A stretch of DNA of 64,000 bases. Origin: Pegea sp. RAD2-039 (Eukaryota > Chordata > Thaliacea > Salpida > Salpidae). Of this stretch, positions 36,283-49,861 are shown piece by piece; the stretch's first letter is position 1, and the number at the start of each line of letters is the position of its first letter. The stretch covers positions 496,001-560,000 of the forward strand of contig JAQGEQ010000343.1 in assembly GCA_034620365.1 (NCBI GenBank), given 5' to 3'. The notes under the pieces were generated by a model, which saw nothing but the letters and a program-made list of their open reading frames with translations, was not told where the DNA came from and did not search any database. The position numbers and the translations under genes are program-made.

Positions 36283-39200
36283 ATGGATTTTGCAAAAAGT
36301 CTTGTAGCTGGAAAAGATCTTACTCCGGAGGATCATGAATTTGTTAGTGTCTTGCTGAAAGAGTTGGATAATTTCCAACGTTCTGCACCTAAAGACAGGT
36401 CCTGAAAATTCAAATTTCTCTCATTTAATAAGTTCTTTATCAGTTTTATGATATTCACCCTTTTTTTATATTTCTTTTTTTATGATTTGAATTATAAAAA
36501 GTCTTAAAATTATATTTATTTATAATTTTTATAATCATTTTCAGCTTAAAATTTATATATTTATTTATAATTTTTATCAAAATTCCATTTCAAAGTTCTA
36601 AAGTTGAATTTTTAAAGTCTTTAAAATCATTTTAATTTCATCTGACTTTTAAGACTAAAATTAAGATTTAAATAAATAATTACATCTCTACAATCATCTT
36701 AAAATATTTTTTGTCACTGCAACTAAATTATTGAGATTATATTTTAAATCCAAACTTTCTAATTTTATTTTCTGTAAAATCTTTTTCTAAATCTTTAAAT
36801 TGTTTCAAACTTTGCTTTGGATTAATTAAAGAATAATTTTTTTCATGCATGCTTTTTCAGTTTTAGTCTTTTGGATTCAAGCTTCTATACCAATGAATTA
36901 TTTAATAGCTTTTAGAGATGAAGCTAGAAATTTTTACTGCTGTAAAAAGATACAAAATTTTGTTGAAAATTTTTATCAGTTGTCTAAATCTTCAAACCTT
37001 TTTTTCAATTTTATTTATTTTTTATTGTATGTAAATGTTTCAACTAAAAAAATTTAAAATATCTCTATGTTAATTTTCAACAGATTTCCATCTACACCTT
37101 TTTAGTGTGTCTTTTAAAACATCTTTTTTCTTTTTCAGAGCTTTAATGTTTGAACCACTACACGGTTTTCACAGACATCTTATCCACCGCGTTACTGAGT
37201 CATTTCCAAAACTTTGTAGCTTCACTATACGAGATGAAAGAGGCAAACGGACCGTCGTTTGTTTCAGTTCTAATAGAAAGTTAGTTTTTTTAATCTTTTT
37301 TTTGATTAAACATCTGTTTATCTTCTTTCAACTATTTTCTTCTAACTTTTTTGTTGATTTTCAATTATTAATAAGACTTGTCTACCTACTTTTCAATTTC
37401 TTCATCTTCTTCTTCCTGTCTCTTCATCTTTCTTGACTCTTCATCTGAAGATCAACACTTTTTTCAGTAAACAAAAAGAGGCCCACAGCAGTCAGTTCCA
37501 CATTGAACCGGTCCAGCCCAGTCCTGCCACCTCTGAATATCTTCAACGAGGTCGCCGTTCACTTCAACAGAAACCATCGCATCCTTCTCTCGCGCCGCGA
37601 TCACGTGACACGCGCGCTTCTACTGCTCCGAGGTCAGTTGCGTCACGCTTCACTGATTTCCACTCAAATCGCGTTTCTTCAGATCTGTAAAGCGATCAGA
37701 AGCTGCAAGCCGCGCGTCATCGCGACCTCGTCGTCCGGAACGCGCGGGAAGATCACTTTCCTCCAATTCGTCACCAGTACGACGCGATGAACGACGACGA
37801 CGCGATTTCCATGACGACGAAGATGAAGAAGTCCCTTTAGGGCGTTTCAACACCGAACGAGGGCCCCGGCGCCCTACTGAAAATGGATCTGGGGACAAAC
37901 GTCGTGGTCGTTCTTCGTGTCCTAGCTCCCCACGACGAAGTAGAAGACGCGAAGCTTCAGCGTCGAGCAAGAAGAAGTAAAAAGACTTTTTTCAGATCTC
38001 ATTTTTTTTTTAATTAAATTTATTTCTATTGAAACTGAATTATGCAAATTAGGCGCCGCGCGCTTCTCTACAATCTAATTGAAGAAATTTTTTATTTTAT
38101 ATCAAATAAGATCTTCAATTCAATTTACTGCCTTCAACTTTTAGATTAAAAAAACCCAAAAAACCCCTTTTCTCACCGAAACCTAACCACGTGACTCTAC
38201 AGATCACGTGACAACTCGTTGCGACGATCTGACGCGAAGAATTCAGGAGTGAGTCTCGAACGACGAATGAGAGGTTTACAACTCGAAGGACAGGTGAATA
38301 CAAACCGCTTTTCGCGTATCGCGCTTTTACTTCTATCTTTGATCAAAACGCTTTTTGAAGTTATGCAAAAGGGCTCGTTAGAAATCTATTTAACCCTTTA
38401 ACACCAACTCATTTCTTCTACAAATCGCGTTCTCATCCGCTTGACTGCACCGCGCTGATGACGTCATCTCATTTTTTTCTCAGGTTGTCAATGGAGACTC
38501 ATCAGATACTGGTGATGAGATAGAAACTCAATATTCAAGCGGCACTTCAAAAGATCGGCGACAAAATAAAAATCCGCGGTCAATTTCGCCTTCATCTCCC
38601 GCCAGATCATCTTGTACATCCCGATTAGCTACAACTCGTAAAAGCACCGATCACAGCGAACACTACTCGTCATCAGCGCGTGAAGACGATGACGTCATCA
38701 ACAGCGAAGATTCAGATGACCCTCCATCGTATAATTCAGTTCGTCCGAAGAGTTTGAGTAAAATTCGACGAAATTTAGATCGAATCAAAAGAACGAGTTC
38801 CACTCACCGCCCTGATGACTCATCACGACGACACATGACGTCAGAGAGCCGTAAGATGGGCAGATCTCAATCAGTACCTCGTAAAACGCGCGATACATTG
38901 ACAAGGAACACAGGGACACAATGTACTCGTGAAGAGACGAAGAAGAAGAAATCACTTTCGAATGATACTTTACTCGATGGATCGAATAATACTCTCTATA
39001 TGTCACTTCCAGCTGATCAGAAATCACAAAACGAAGCTCCCAAGTCGCGATCTTCATCTAAACGACGCGAAAAGACCCCAAAAACATCCAAAGATTCGAT
39101 CCCAACTAACAAAGAAGATGATATAAGTCCTGATATGCTCCAAGCTTTCCGTGAATTTCTAAACCAACAACAAGATGCAGCTGCATCTCAACCAACTCCT

Positions 39201-41632
39201 TCAACATCCAATATAATCCCTGCAGAGCTTGCTCACCAACTTTATCTCTCATATTTAAGTGCTTACTGTGCTGGAGCAACAGGTGTTTGGCCCCCACCAG
39301 CCCCACCTTCATATATAATGCCACAACACGTTCGAAACAACCCTCAATACCCTTTTCTTCAGACACCAGCCTTCGCAAACCTTCTTCCTTCTTATGATGA
39401 TCCTAAGACCTCATCCTCAACTTTTTATCCTTATCTACCAACCGCCTTTCAAACCTCATCAGATTTCCCCCCCACTACTGATAAAACGCATTCAAGCGGA
39501 ACGGAAGATTACGCGCCAAGTCCAGCTGCTTACCAGAACGATGCAGTGACGTCACATGTACGTCGATACTCACTGGAGCGCGCGTGTCAGTCAGATTCGT
39601 GTAAATCGTCAGCGTGTGGCGACGAGATTGCTTCAAATCATCGAGGAACTACATCTGATGTCTCTTGTAACTCTTCAGTGACTAGAAACAGCGAAATCGC
39701 GGTTTCGAGTACTTCCAGAGGCAACGTGGTCGTCTACGTTCGTAGTCGCGCGAATAGTAACGACAGTAAACGCTCAGAAGATCTTCCATCTGTTGCATCC
39801 ACTAAAAAATCCCGAAGTAACGAATCAGTGAAGAAAAAAAAAAGAGGTGAGCTGATGACGTCATCATCGCCCGCTTTCGTGCCGTCACATGATGATGACG
39901 TCACAACGCAACAGCTTGATGCTTCTATGAATGAGATTCCTTTGATTGGTTCAAATCCGCATGTACGCAAGACCCCAGCTTCCGGTGCCCCACGACCCAC
40001 TAATCCTACTCCGGCTTCCGCTTTTTCAAACTCCGTAGAAATGGGACCCTCGATCCCAATTCAACCTACATCTGATAGCGACATCAGCTTCCTTCATGAA
40101 GACATCAGACACGCGCCACTCGCTCTTATGGATGATGACGTCACAACTGATGATAAGATGTCGCGCGCGTCTTCTATCAGCGCCTTATCAAGTATCATCG
40201 ATTTAGTCGAACCTCAAAAAGTCGTAACTAAACACCCGGAACCGGAAGTAGTGGCTACTGACTCCGGAGCACATCTCCCATCAACTCCTCATCTTCCAGG
40301 ATATTCTGAAGTCATCTCATCTGATGCTGAAGTTAAAGATATAAAAGCAACTAACCGTCTGCTTCAACCTCCACCTCGTGCTACATCTTTTGGTAATTAA
40401 CTGCATGCCACTTGATCTGTTTGAAGAAGAAGTTCTTCTTTCTGTTTATTTTAAAACTTAATTCAATAAAAACTAAATATTTTCTGCTGGTGATGATGGT
40501 GATGGTGTTTGCAAACAAAATTTATTTCCAGGGTCTGTAGAGACTAACCCAACTACTGAAGAGTCATCTACACCTGTGTCCAGTCCATCTGGTAACGGGT
40601 CTGCTGACCAAGCTAGTGACCAGGACACTAACCAAATCAAACCAACTACTAATAACATCACTGACAATACAGTAACCATATCAACCATCTCGTCAACCAA
40701 CTAACTGGTGTTTTTTAGGAAGCTTATTCCTACTATAATTGCAATCAAAGCTCGAAATGGAAAGATGAAAAGTTCCAGTGTTTTGTGGAAGTTTATGACT
40801 TCAATCCAGAGCTGGAGGACAAAGAGCTCGCTAAAAACTTCCATTCTTTCAAGTAAGACACAAATTTGCAACATCCGGGTTACTAGTAACTGAATTTGTT
40901 GTTTCAGAGGCTTAAGAATGAATCGTGTGAGTCGTTTTCATGCTCTGTGTCTTCTTCCAACTCTAGAAGATGCGGAAAAGATGTTGAAACATAAATTTGA
41001 ATCTTTCAAAGTCCGATCATTAGAGTCCGCCTCTGAAAGATCAAAATCAAAAGCAGAACGGAAAGTAACTGATAAAGGTTGGGCATCTTTGACTACATCC
41101 AGAGATTTTTATCATTTCATCACATTCTGGCTTTTTTTTAATATTTCTTTTTTAATTTATTTTCAAATCTCGTCTTTCTACAACCTCCCTATCTGATTCC
41201 ATCAACTTCCAGAAGATCTTTCTGATTGTATCTTTAAAATCCTTTTTATTCATCAGAAGCAAATAAACGAAATATTCAAATGTTTCATTTCTAATTTGAC
41301 AATTTTAATCAAGTCTCCATGGCAACCAGAACCCCCCTTATTATTCCTTCTTTTAGTTTACATCACAATCTTGATAAGATTGGATCCGATCCAAGGAAGC
41401 CGCTGATAAAAACTCTTCTTCTTTCGGATCTAAATTTCTTTAAATCTTTTGAAAAATTCAAATAATCTTCAAAACTAACAACCCCCTAAACCCCCCTAAA
41501 TCTTCTAATAACTTTTTATTTTTAGAATTGGGGCGTCGAAGTACCCTTTCGCTTTCATCAAATATCAGCAGAAACCCGTCACTAGCAAGTCGTTCAGCAA
41601 CTGCGCGTCCATCTTCATCTAAACGATCATAA
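36283..41632 (+). CDS. R3HCC1L: R3H and coiled-coil domain protein (R3HCC1/R3HCC1L-like), 10 exons
   Basis: Exons 36283-36398, 37139-37279, 37468-37632, 37683-37976, 38203-38293, 38484-40392, 40532-40671, 40719-40852, 40908-41077 and 41526-41632 keep phase throughout and give 1088 residues, longer than the human proteins. Exons 1-2 encode an N-terminal R3H-like domain (FHRHLIHRVTESFP, FTIRDERGKRTVVCF), a fold that binds single-stranded nucleic acid. Exons 3-7 encode about 850 residues of low-complexity Ser/Arg/Asp-rich, probably disordered sequence, of which exon 6 alone supplies 636 codons. Exons 8-9 encode the conserved C-terminal block FVEVYDFNPELEDKELAKNF and LLPTLEDAEKMLKHKFESFK, an RRM-like region in human R3HCC1 proteins. 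The last exon is chosen by phase and is the weakest part; stopping the donor at 41063 would give a different short tail. Confidence 0.85.
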
Positions 41633-44600
41633 AAGTCTTTTAAGGTGAGGACCACTTCTACCAACTCTACCATCATCTGATCTTATGCAGGCTGCAAGCG
41701 ACCAAAAGTGCCAAACCCGTCTGCCCGATTAGAAGCAGATTCGTGTAGCTTTTAGTTGATGAGATACTTGTGAACCACTTTCATAGTTTTGCCTTAAAAA
41801 ATTTGCTTCTATTTCATTAATTAGTAAAAAAGCTGGCTACAGAGTCTAGATGCTACTGTGTAGGCCATTCTAGTAAAAAGCCATTTTAATTCTATTATAT
41901 CAAGCTGCTTATTAATTTGTAGCATATTTCTGTATATTCTAATTTTCTTCTTTGGAAACCCTTTATTTCGTTCACTTGCTTCTGTATAATGCCCCCCATC
42001 AAAACCAACAATTTATATCAAGCCATTGATGTCATTGATGACGTACTAGTTTGGTCTTTTTGGATTGTGCTTGTTTAATAAATCAACTGATGATTAGTTT
42101 CTGTAGAAATTGATTTTAAGAAGAAAGTTTTTTGAGATTTTGATATCTAATTTTAATATAGAGTTTTATGAGATCTAGTGTTTCAAGATTTTCGATTTTA
42201 AAAATCAATTTTTTGATCTAAACTTTTTTCGATTTTATTCATTGAATATCCACTTAGTTTAAAAAATACTCAAATTAAAGTATAGAAAGTTTGATGATTT
42301 AACTTTTTGTAAATATATAAAATCATTAGTCAACATAAAATGCAAATATTTGATTTAATTAAATTTCTAAATGAAGAAAATCCAATTTTGTAAATAAATT
42401 AGCATCTTTAGATTATGGTTTTTAACTCACAATAGATATTTGTACAATTGTTCAAAAAAATACAATTTAACTTTAATGTTTGTTCAGTTCAACTATCAAT
42501 TGATTAGACATCAAGTTATTTGTTAGAAAATTGTTGTTATTCTTGTTCAATTGTGTTTATCAATTCCTAAGTTGAGATTTTATCAGTTGCAAACCACGAC
42601 GACAGAAATAATATCTACTTCAGATTCTTTAGAAAGGTTTTCTTGTTTTGACTTCGCATCATATTCAGTAGCTTCAAAACAAACAGTTTTTAAGTAAAAT
42701 AAGAAAGTCTATCATGAGCTTAAAGTTTTTAAACAGAGCAAAGTTTACAAACAATTGAAAACTAAAAACAAATTAGATATTTTTTGTTGAAAATCAAATG
42801 TTTTTTCAGTGATAACTTTATCTATTTATCTTTTTTAGTCTGTTTAAATCAATTTTTTACAAAAGTTTATCAGTCTGTCAAATGTAATAAAGCCTCAACA
42901 ATTGAAAAAACCAATAATTATTCTTAACTTTTTTAGGTTTAAAAAGATTTTGAATTTTGACATAAAGGGTTATTTGAGCGGTGAATGAAAATTTAACCAA
43001 TTTAAAAAATGACCATAAAGTTTGAAAGATTTAAAATTTGATGTCTTATGCTTAATGTGATTAAGATGATTATTGACAGAAAACACAAAAAGTCGCTTTA
43101 CTGAGTCAAAAGTATTTCCGGATACCATCTAAAACCACTTTCTAAATGTATTTTAGTATCATTGAGTAGAAAGTTCAAAAGTATTTTGAAAACTAAGTGA
43201 AAATAAAAACATTTTTAACTATAAACAACTTAAATGCTTTTAAAATTAAAGTGTTTTAAATTAGAAATTTCCTACAAACTTTAAATACTTTTATTTTTAT
43301 CTAGAGTTGATAATACAAAAAGTTTTATTATCCATATCACCACTAATAAAAACATTGGACTTAAACTCCTATAGATAATTGTTATCTATTTCGGTTTCCT
43401 TGTAAGATTACACAGATAAAAATAATGTTTAAATCTTAAATTGAAAAGAAATAAGTATTCTGTAATCATATTTTAATATCTGATTAAGTTTTATAGTTTT
43501 CATGATAAACATATTCATGAAAGACATTGAAATCAGCTAAAGCTAAAAACCTGTTTGTCAATAGAAGCAACAAAGTTTTGTTTGCTAGCAAACATTGCAA
43601 AAGTCAAACAAAATAACCTGATCAAAATATTTAGCAAAAATAATTTCTCAAAATCAATTTGAAATGCTTTAATACAAGCAATTCAATCAATTGACATAAT
43701 CAAACTTATTAGAGTGTTTCATCAGATTTAATTTGTTTTTATTAAGAGGGTCATATTTAAACAATGAAATATAGAAAACTGATTTATTAGTAATTGTTAA
43801 ACTTTATATCAAATTACATCTTCTGTATTTTTATTGTTAATATAAATTTAATATTATCAAATGTTTGCTCACTAACAATTTTTAAGCTAATTACCCATTT
43901 AAATGTTTTGAAGGCATTAAAGCAGAACAAAAATTCTAGCTACCAAAGAAGTTTTTTTTTTTCAATTATTTTTTATTTAAAATAAATGAAGCAAATTTTA
44001 CAACAAAATCATTTTAAATTGAATTGTAATGTTCATTTATTTGAATTTTTTTCCCTGTTAAATACAATTGTAATAAAAATGAAATTATCTTGATCCGAAA
44101 CCACAAAAACTTTTTTATTTTTTAATCTTAAAAAAAAGTTTCTAGAGAGTTTTTTTCAAAATAAAATTATGAAACCCTTTATTGATTTGGTTAAAACAAT
44201 AATTTAAATCACTTCGCAAAACTTAAGCAAGCAATATAAATCAAATTGTTTATTCTACTATTCGTAGTAAATTTGTAATTAAACCATTTAAACGTCAATT
44301 AGTGTTTACAGAACAGAAAATACAAATATTATATTGTCAACGCAAACTATTTAATATTCAAATATTTTTTACTAATTTCTTTTAAATTAATTTTCTTAAT
44401 TAAAAGCTTTTAAAACTTTAAATAAAAGTTCTGAATTCTAGTGGTTTACTGAAAAAGCATGTTTAAAAAATCAAACATTCTCTTTACAAGCTGATAAAAC
44501 AACTTGTTGATGGCAAAAAGCAATTCAAATACGCCCTTAGCAAAAGCTTTTTAACTTTTAAAAATATTTTAACAAATCTTATAATAAGTGATAATCTTAC

Positions 44601-47600
44601 CTTTAAATTTTCAAGCTAATTAAAAGAAGGGGTTTAATCAGTTACAGGTGTACAAGCTTTGTATCTTTTGCTTGAATTAAACTGAAAAGAATATATTAAA
44701 TCGAAATGTTTTAAGATTAAACTGAACTTGTAAGCCTTTTAATTTGATATAAAATCTATCATTTTTGAAAAAAATTAATATTTTGACAGTTTTACAACTT
44801 TATAAAAAGATACTTCTATTATAACTTTTTTAAAGTTTGTATTTCAAAACTAATAAAACTTTTTAAAATAAAAAAAATGTACCAATGATTTCATCGTTAT
44901 TTCCAAGTTTTTCTTAAAAACAAATCTTTAGATTTGTGGTTACTATTTTCACTCACAAGAGAGTTTTAAATGTACAAATACTTTTTATTGGGATATAATT
45001 TACATTGTTAAAAATTTTCTTAAAGTTTTTACAGCTTTTTAATATGTTTTAAAATATTTTTTTTTAGATATATTTAAGTCTAGAAAAAAGCAAATGTAAT
45101 CTTTAAAACATTTTTCTTATGAGAATATGCTTTTAGTATTTTATTTTAAATTTGTTTAAAAGGATTTTATACCGACTTCACTTCTGTGTAAAGTTTCTAT
45201 GAAAATTTAAAACAAAACAATTAATGCCGAAAATAAAAACGAAAAGAATCGATTTTCTAGAAATGCCGGTTTAAGAATGAATCACAAAATAAGATTGAAA
45301 AGTTTTTTTGTTGTGTTCTCATTAAAATATTAGTCTGATAAAACTCAAACAGCTTTCAAATATATTTTTAAATCGAAGTAATGAATAATAAGTCATGCGA
45401 TTAAACAAATTTTGTTTATTTTCTTTCAAGTCACAAAAGATTACTGAAAAAAGAAGTTTCGCCCATAATAATTAAACTTTTGTTTGGTTGTGATTTTTAT
45501 AAATATAAAATTTCTTCAGCAAGTTTTTTTTGCAATTAAATCATCTTTTTAAAAAAAAAAACTTTCAGAAATTTTTACCAAATAAAATTTTCACGTTTTA
45601 ATGCTTTTATCAACACCTATAAGAAGTAAATGTTGTTGTCAAAAAAGAGTAAAGTTTTTTTACGAAATATATTAGAGTTAACAAATAATAATTTTTAAAG
45701 TAATATTCCTACATTTTCAGATATGTAGTTCAAAAAAATAAACCCAAAAGTTTTTATTGGTGATAATTTTTAAAGAATTTTTTTAATTTCTACATTTCAA
45801 GAATTTACTTTAAACGATGACTTAAAATTGGCAAAAAAAGTCCGGAAATAAATTTCCACAAAAACTCTTGTTATAATATCTTAATTAAAATACTTGAGAA
45901 ATATAATGTTAATAAGGAAAAATTTGATTTTAATTACAGTGAGAAAAATTACTACCGAAACGACTGAACTTTTGTAGTCAGAAAAAATTGACTCTAAAGT
46001 AAACAAAGAAAAAAGTTTATTTGAATTTTAAGATTAATACTTTTATAATTTTCAAAATTATTTTCAGATAAGAATTGAGAAAATTAATTTTGAATAAAGT
46101 TAATTAAGTTTTATTTCTTTAAATATTTTATAAGAAAATTAATATTAATATTAAAAAGTTTTTAAATGATTAATTTGAAAAAAATATTAAAAGGTTTATC
46201 TAGTTCAAAAACAAAAATTTTAAAAGTTTAAAAAACAATATTTTATCTTATATCAAATTCTTGCTTATTCTATCATCTCATTTTTTTAAAGTAAATAAAA
46301 TTTGCAAAAAAAAAAGTGGAGAAAATTTCAAATCAACAAAATACGATAGCTAAAAAATAGCTGAGTTTAGATATTCAATTTCCTGAAAGATTTCATTTCT
46401 AAAATTTACAACGTAAGTTACTTGACGTTTTATTGACATTTTAACGCCTATGTTTGAGTTTTTCTGTTTTTAATTATTTTAAATCATTCAAAGGACTAAA
46501 ATTTGTAAAAATACCCTTTTTGTAACCTCTATAAAAACACAATGTTTTATTTGATTAGTGGATTTGTTAATTTTAACTATCTTATAATGTAATTTTCTTT
46601 GTTTAGATTATAATTTAATAAAAGTATTTTGAAAATGTAAAATTAGGTCTTCAGTTTGTAAAATTTTTGCTTTCTTTTTAGTTTTAAACTAAATTTTTAA
46701 GATTATTAATTAAAATTAAGTAATATAATAATCGATTAAATTTGAAAACTCACATTAAGTAAACCTTAAGAAAATTAATAAATACAATTTATAAATTATT
46801 TATAAATAGTTCAATTCATTAAATATTAAGATTGTTTTTTGGGTTTAATAAATTGATTAATTAGAAATAAATGCAACCTAAATGCAAATAAGAAATTTTT
46901 AAGCAAAAAAATTTGTTAGAAATTTGCAAAGATTTAATTTAAACTTTAAAAAGTTTTTTTTATCAAAATTTGAAGTTTACTTTTTTCCATTTTTTATATT
47001 TCTACAGATTCAAACTTATCAAATTTTTCTTTCTTAATCTTTTATTAAATCAATATTTTCTTTTTATATATCTTTACTTTCTTTAAAAGGAAAGCTTCGT
47101 TTTAAAATTTCAAATTTTTTAAAAGATTATAAAAAGTTATTTGAAGTTTTCAAATCCGAAATTTTCTTTTTTAATAATCCGTAAAATCATAATTTTTTTG
47201 CAAACTTAATTAATATAGATTTAAAAAGGGTTTTAAATTTCATTTTTTTCTAAAAGTTTAGTTTTAGGATTGTTTTAACTAATTAACATTCTTCAAAATT
47301 ATGAATTCAAATTTTGGTAATTTTTACAAGCCATTGATCAAATTTTTTTAATAAAATCTTTTAAAAGAGCTTTTTGTTTCTTCTAAAATTTCCTAAAAAT
47401 CTTTTTTATTCATTTTTTTATAGAATTAAAATCAAAAAATATTTATTTAAAAGTTAAAAAACGTTTTTTTTTTGGCAAAAATCACTTTAATCAAACATTA
47501 AATTCAATCTTTTACTTGTTCTAAGGATTTCAACAATTTCTTTTTATTTGTTTTTATAAACAGAGTTTCTCAAACCTCAAAAACAATTTCCAAATTTAAC

Positions 47601-49724
47601 TTTGACCCAATTATTCGATCACAATGGTTTAATTGAAATAAAATTAATGTCAGAAATATTTGTAGAATATTTCTAAGTTTTTATATTTAAAAAATTCAGG
47701 GTTTTGAAATAATATTTTTCTAAAAAACAACTAAATTCAAGAAATTAAAACATGAATTAAAAATAAATAATAGTTTGGATTTAAGTAAATTAACAAAGGT
47801 TTTTATGAATAACTTATTTTATGTTTAAAACTGTCTCAGAAGCAAGTATCTTAAGTCTATGTTCTTTCTTAATTTTTGTTTTAAAACCTTTTTGTCAGAA
47901 TTATTACAAACAGAAGATTATATCAAGGACATTTTTATAATCTTTAATTCTTACTCTAATCTCGAAGCTTTAATATTTCAAAATTTTGCACAAAAGAAGC
48001 TTTTTCTACAAAACCGTGATTAAAAAACTTGATATATCATTTAAATATTTTACAATAACTCACAATAGTCTTTTTACAAAGCTTTTCTCTTTTAAAAACT
48101 TAAGCTAATCATAGACTTGTTAATAAACAATAAATCTTTTGACTGTAACCCTACAATTCTAAATTCTTTACATTAGTAGTTCTTATGTTTGACATAATCA
48201 AATATTTTTCTTTTACATTATTGGAGTAATTTTTGAAAGTATTACAAATGAAATAAGCTACAAACATTATAGATTGTTTATTTAAAAGTTGTATGGCTTA
48301 AGTGATTTTCAAATATAATTAACTTTTTAATCTTTACTAATTATTTTTTAACATAAAGTTTCAAAATATTTTCATTTTTAATCCTTTAAAAATGTTTCTT
48401 AATGTTTTTTTAATTGATTAAAAACTGTACATAGAAGGTTTTCATTGATTTTATTAAAACGTTTTTAAGCAAGTTCTATCAAAGATTTTTATGTTTAAAA
48501 TATTGAATTTATACCTTAACCTAAATTTTCAAAGATTTATTACTCAGAAAACCTTTCAACTGAAAAAAAAATGAGTCACAAAGTTTTGAATTCTAACTTT
48601 TAAATAAAAAACTTTCAATAAACTCAGAGAAATAAATAAACAAAACACTGTTTGATATTTAATTATTAAATAAACAAATTTTTCTGAGGAATACTTCAAC
48701 AAAATTGTTTAAAATTTCATCAATTTAAAAACTTAAAAATTTTTTTTTTTCAAAAATTATTTTTTTTTGTGTGAATTGTTTTTTTCCAGATTTCATTTGA
48801 ATTTTATATGATGTAAAAATAGAATTTTTGAGATTTAAAAATCCTCAAAATATTAAAGATTGAATTTTTTAATAAACAGATTTGATCCAAGCTAATTTAG
48901 AAATTCTTTGTGGTGAAATTTTCCTAAAATTTTCCAATCTTTTTTACTTCAATACGCATCAATGAATTTGCTGTGATTTTGACTTCAACTATTTCAGTTA
49001 ATGGCACTTTAGCGCCACTAGCGGACAATTTTCTAATCTTCCGTTCGAGCAGAAAAATATAAAAAAGTTAATTTTCGAAAATTTCTGTGAATATTCATGA
49101 AATAAAAATTTCTGGAATTAATTAAATCATTAAATTAGTTTTAAATGTTTTTTTAATTGAGTTTGTTGTTTATATTTGATTGTAAAAAAGTGAAATAACT
49201 GTTTAGAGAAATTCTAAACTTTGTATGATTTCACTTTTTATTATTTTAAGTGTGGTTCTATTTTCACAATTTTATTTTAAGATTTTTTTATTTATCTTTT
49301 TATAAAAAGTTTAACCTTTTATCAGATATTGCAAAATACTTTGAATAAATTTGTAGTTTTTTGGTGAATTGAAGAAAAATAAAATTTTGAAATAATCATT
49401 TTTTAGATTTTATTAAACGATAATTAATTCTCAAATGTTAAAAACTGAATTTTTGATTGTTTTAAAGATAATAAAGTTGTTTTGTGGTAATAATAATTTT
49501 AATTACTTTTACAATAATTCGTATATATTATTTAATGGAATAAAATATTTGATTTTTTAAGAATATTTTTATCGAAATAAATTTAATTGTTAAAAATATA
49601 TTAAAATATATATAAATGAATATTTCAAAAGTAAATTTCATAATTTTTGTGATTATTTCGTAATTATTAAAACCTTTGTATTTGAAATTAATATGGATAT
49701 TAGAAATTGTTTTATTTTGTAATT
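41633..49724. other. Gene-poor AT-rich stretch
   Basis: Begins with the probable 3'UTR of the R3HCC1-like gene (to about 42080, where GTTTAATAAATC supplies a polyadenylation signal). After that there are about 7.6 kb of A/T-run-rich DNA with no coding frame, tRNA or repeat family that I recognise. The small frame at 43794-43985 is chance. Confidence 0.5.
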
Positions 49725-49861
49725 AAACTAATTAACTTTCTAATAACTAATAATGAAAACTAATTAACTTTCTAATAACTAATAATAAAAACTAATTAAC
49801 TTTCTAATAACTAATAATAAAAACTAATTAACTTTCTAATAACTAATAATAATAACTAATA
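49725..49861. repeat. 32-bp tandem repeat, about four copies
   Basis: Unit around TTAACTTTCTAATAACTAAT plus 12 more A/T-rich bases, repeated every 32 bp (the motif ATTAAC starts at 49731, 49763, 49795 and so on) with few differences between copies. Confidence 0.9.

Noticed and set aside
37433-37790. Separate small plus-strand genes at 37433-37690 and 37503-37790
   Set aside because: These are unspliced or out-of-frame readings of exons 3-4 of the R3HCC1-like gene.
38785-39378. Minus-strand frames overlapping the R3HCC1-like large exon, also 39734-40000 and 37650-37970
   Set aside because: Antisense shadows of a codon-biased low-complexity exon; no independent splice or family evidence.
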